Shown here piece after piece: positions 6,716 to 7,267 of a stretch of DNA of 7,267 nt. The notes beneath the pieces are model-generated. The model was not told the DNA's origin and searched no databases. It was given only the letters and a program-made list of their open reading frames with translations. Position 1 is the stretch's first letter. The number at the start of each line of letters is the position of its first letter. The translations under genes were made by a program, and so were the position numbers. The stretch is from CAVYGB01 sp046734815. GTDB lineage: Bacteria > Myxococcota_A > Polyangia > Fen-1088. The DNA is taken from NCBI GenBank assembly GCA_046734815.1, contig JBKPRZ010000484.1:1-7267 (forward strand). Reading direction: 5' to 3'.

Positions 6716-7267
6716 GTGCGCCGCGATCGCACAGCACGCGCCCCGATATCCGTTGCGGTCCTGCTCCTGTGCGCCGGCGGCTTGCTGGCGCACGGCTGCG
6801 GGAACGACCAGAAGCCGGGCGTCCTGATCCGCGTGCGCGGCGAGCCGGGCAACCTGCCCGACCTGGTGATCTTCGACTGGATCGCCCCCGGCTACGGGGT
6901 GCTGGCCAGCGGCGTGCTGGCGGCCCACCGGGTCGCGGCCGACCCGGGGCTGTTCGGGACCCTGTTCATCGAGACGGCGCCCGCGCTGGCCGAGGACCGG
7001 GTGATCGCCATCCGCGGCCAGCGGGGCGGGGACCTGGTCGCGGGCGGCTACGGCCTGGTGCCCGCGTCGGTCGACAACTTCCGGGCGCTGGACATCGAGC
7101 TGGGCGCCCCCCTGGCCGACAGCAACGACGACGGCGTCCCCGACATCGTCGAGCGCTGCACGAACCCGGTCACCGCCGACCGCTGCACCGAGACCCGCCC
7201 CGAGTCCGACGCCGGCCTGCCCCCCTCCCCCGACGGCCCCGAGCCCGACACCTCCGAGCCCCCCGAC
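6716..7267 (+). CDS. Putative secreted lipoprotein, unrecognised family, cut at right edge
   Basis: This frame is open for 184 codons to the right edge with no stop. It begins at GTG 6716 after AGGA, 36 bases past the zinc-finger gene, in the same direction. The N-terminus MRRDRTARAP is basic, followed by a hydrophobic segment (11-25) and LLAHGC, where Cys28 could be the lipidated residue. The lipobox is imperfect (Ala at -3, His at -2, Gly at -1), so ordinary signal-peptidase cleavage is possible. Residues 35-130 are a compact domain of alternating hydrophobic and polar residues that I do not recognise. Residues 135-143 (DSNDDGVPD) resemble the calcium-binding loops of thrombospondin type 3 repeats, and Cys148 and Cys157 may pair. 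From residue 161 the sequence becomes Pro/Glu/Asp/Ser-rich, like a surface linker, which suggests a further domain beyond the window. Cell-envelope location is inferred; function unknown. Confidence 0.75.
   Translation, partial: MRRDRTARAPISVAVLLLCAGGLLAHGCGNDQKPGVLIRVRGEPGNLPDLVIFDWIAPGYGVLASGVLAAHRVAADPGLFGTLFIETAPALAEDRVIAIRGQRGGDLVAGGYGLVPASVDNFRALDIELGAPLADSNDDGVPDIVERCTNPVTADRCTETRPESDAGLPPSPDGPEPDTSEPPD

Noticed and set aside
6254..6928. N-terminal extension of the dehydrogenase frame up to 6928.
   Set aside because: It would cover the whole zinc-finger gene on the other strand, and the added residues show no domain; the dehydrogenase fold is complete from 6253.

Overview
The window is GC-rich, almost fully coding DNA. 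It looks like a member of the Myxococcota or a related deltaproteobacterial lineage. This is inferred from an Oar-type TonB-dependent receptor with an N-terminal carboxypeptidase-like domain, a TraR/DksA-type zinc-finger protein, a lipoprotein with an Asp-rich DxNDDGxxD motif, and the high GC content. No rRNA or 16S-type marker is present, so the assignment is tentative. Six protein genes are supported. Four lie on the minus strand and two on the plus strand, and the two at the window edges are cut by the edge. I see no RNA gene, CRISPR array, insertion sequence or prophage element.

Minus strand, in transcription order from about 6253 down to 1: (1) an aldehyde dehydrogenase of the alpha-ketoglutarate-semialdehyde (2,5-dioxovalerate) type, 6253-4643; (2) an aldose 1-epimerase/mutarotase-like protein, 4641-3736, starting one base after the previous stop; (3) an exported phosphodiester glycosidase (NAGPA/DUF2233 domain), 3724-3014, after an 11-base gap with a good Shine-Dalgarno; then a 216-base non-coding leader; (4) an Oar-like TonB-dependent outer-membrane receptor from 2797 to the left edge, lacking probably only its last few residues. 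The first three genes look like one translationally packed operon for handling sugars. The receptor probably has its own promoter in the 216-base gap.

Plus strand: a TraR/DksA-like zinc-finger protein (6278-6679), transcribed divergently from the aldehyde dehydrogenase across only 24 bases, followed 36 bases later by an unrecognised secreted or lipidated protein (6716 to the right edge).

A reasonable joint reading is inference only: the receptor imports a ligand, the phosphodiester glycosidase frees a sugar from a phosphodiester-linked glycan outside the cytoplasm, the mutarotase interconverts sugar anomers, and the dehydrogenase oxidises the semialdehyde end product of a non-phosphorylative sugar-acid pathway to 2-oxoglutarate. 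The dehydratases and sugar dehydrogenases such a pathway needs are not in the window. I find no convincing new molecular system. The points most worth a second look are the extremely short divergent promoter, the variant DksA-like protein, and the dehydrogenase-mutarotase-glycosidase cassette.
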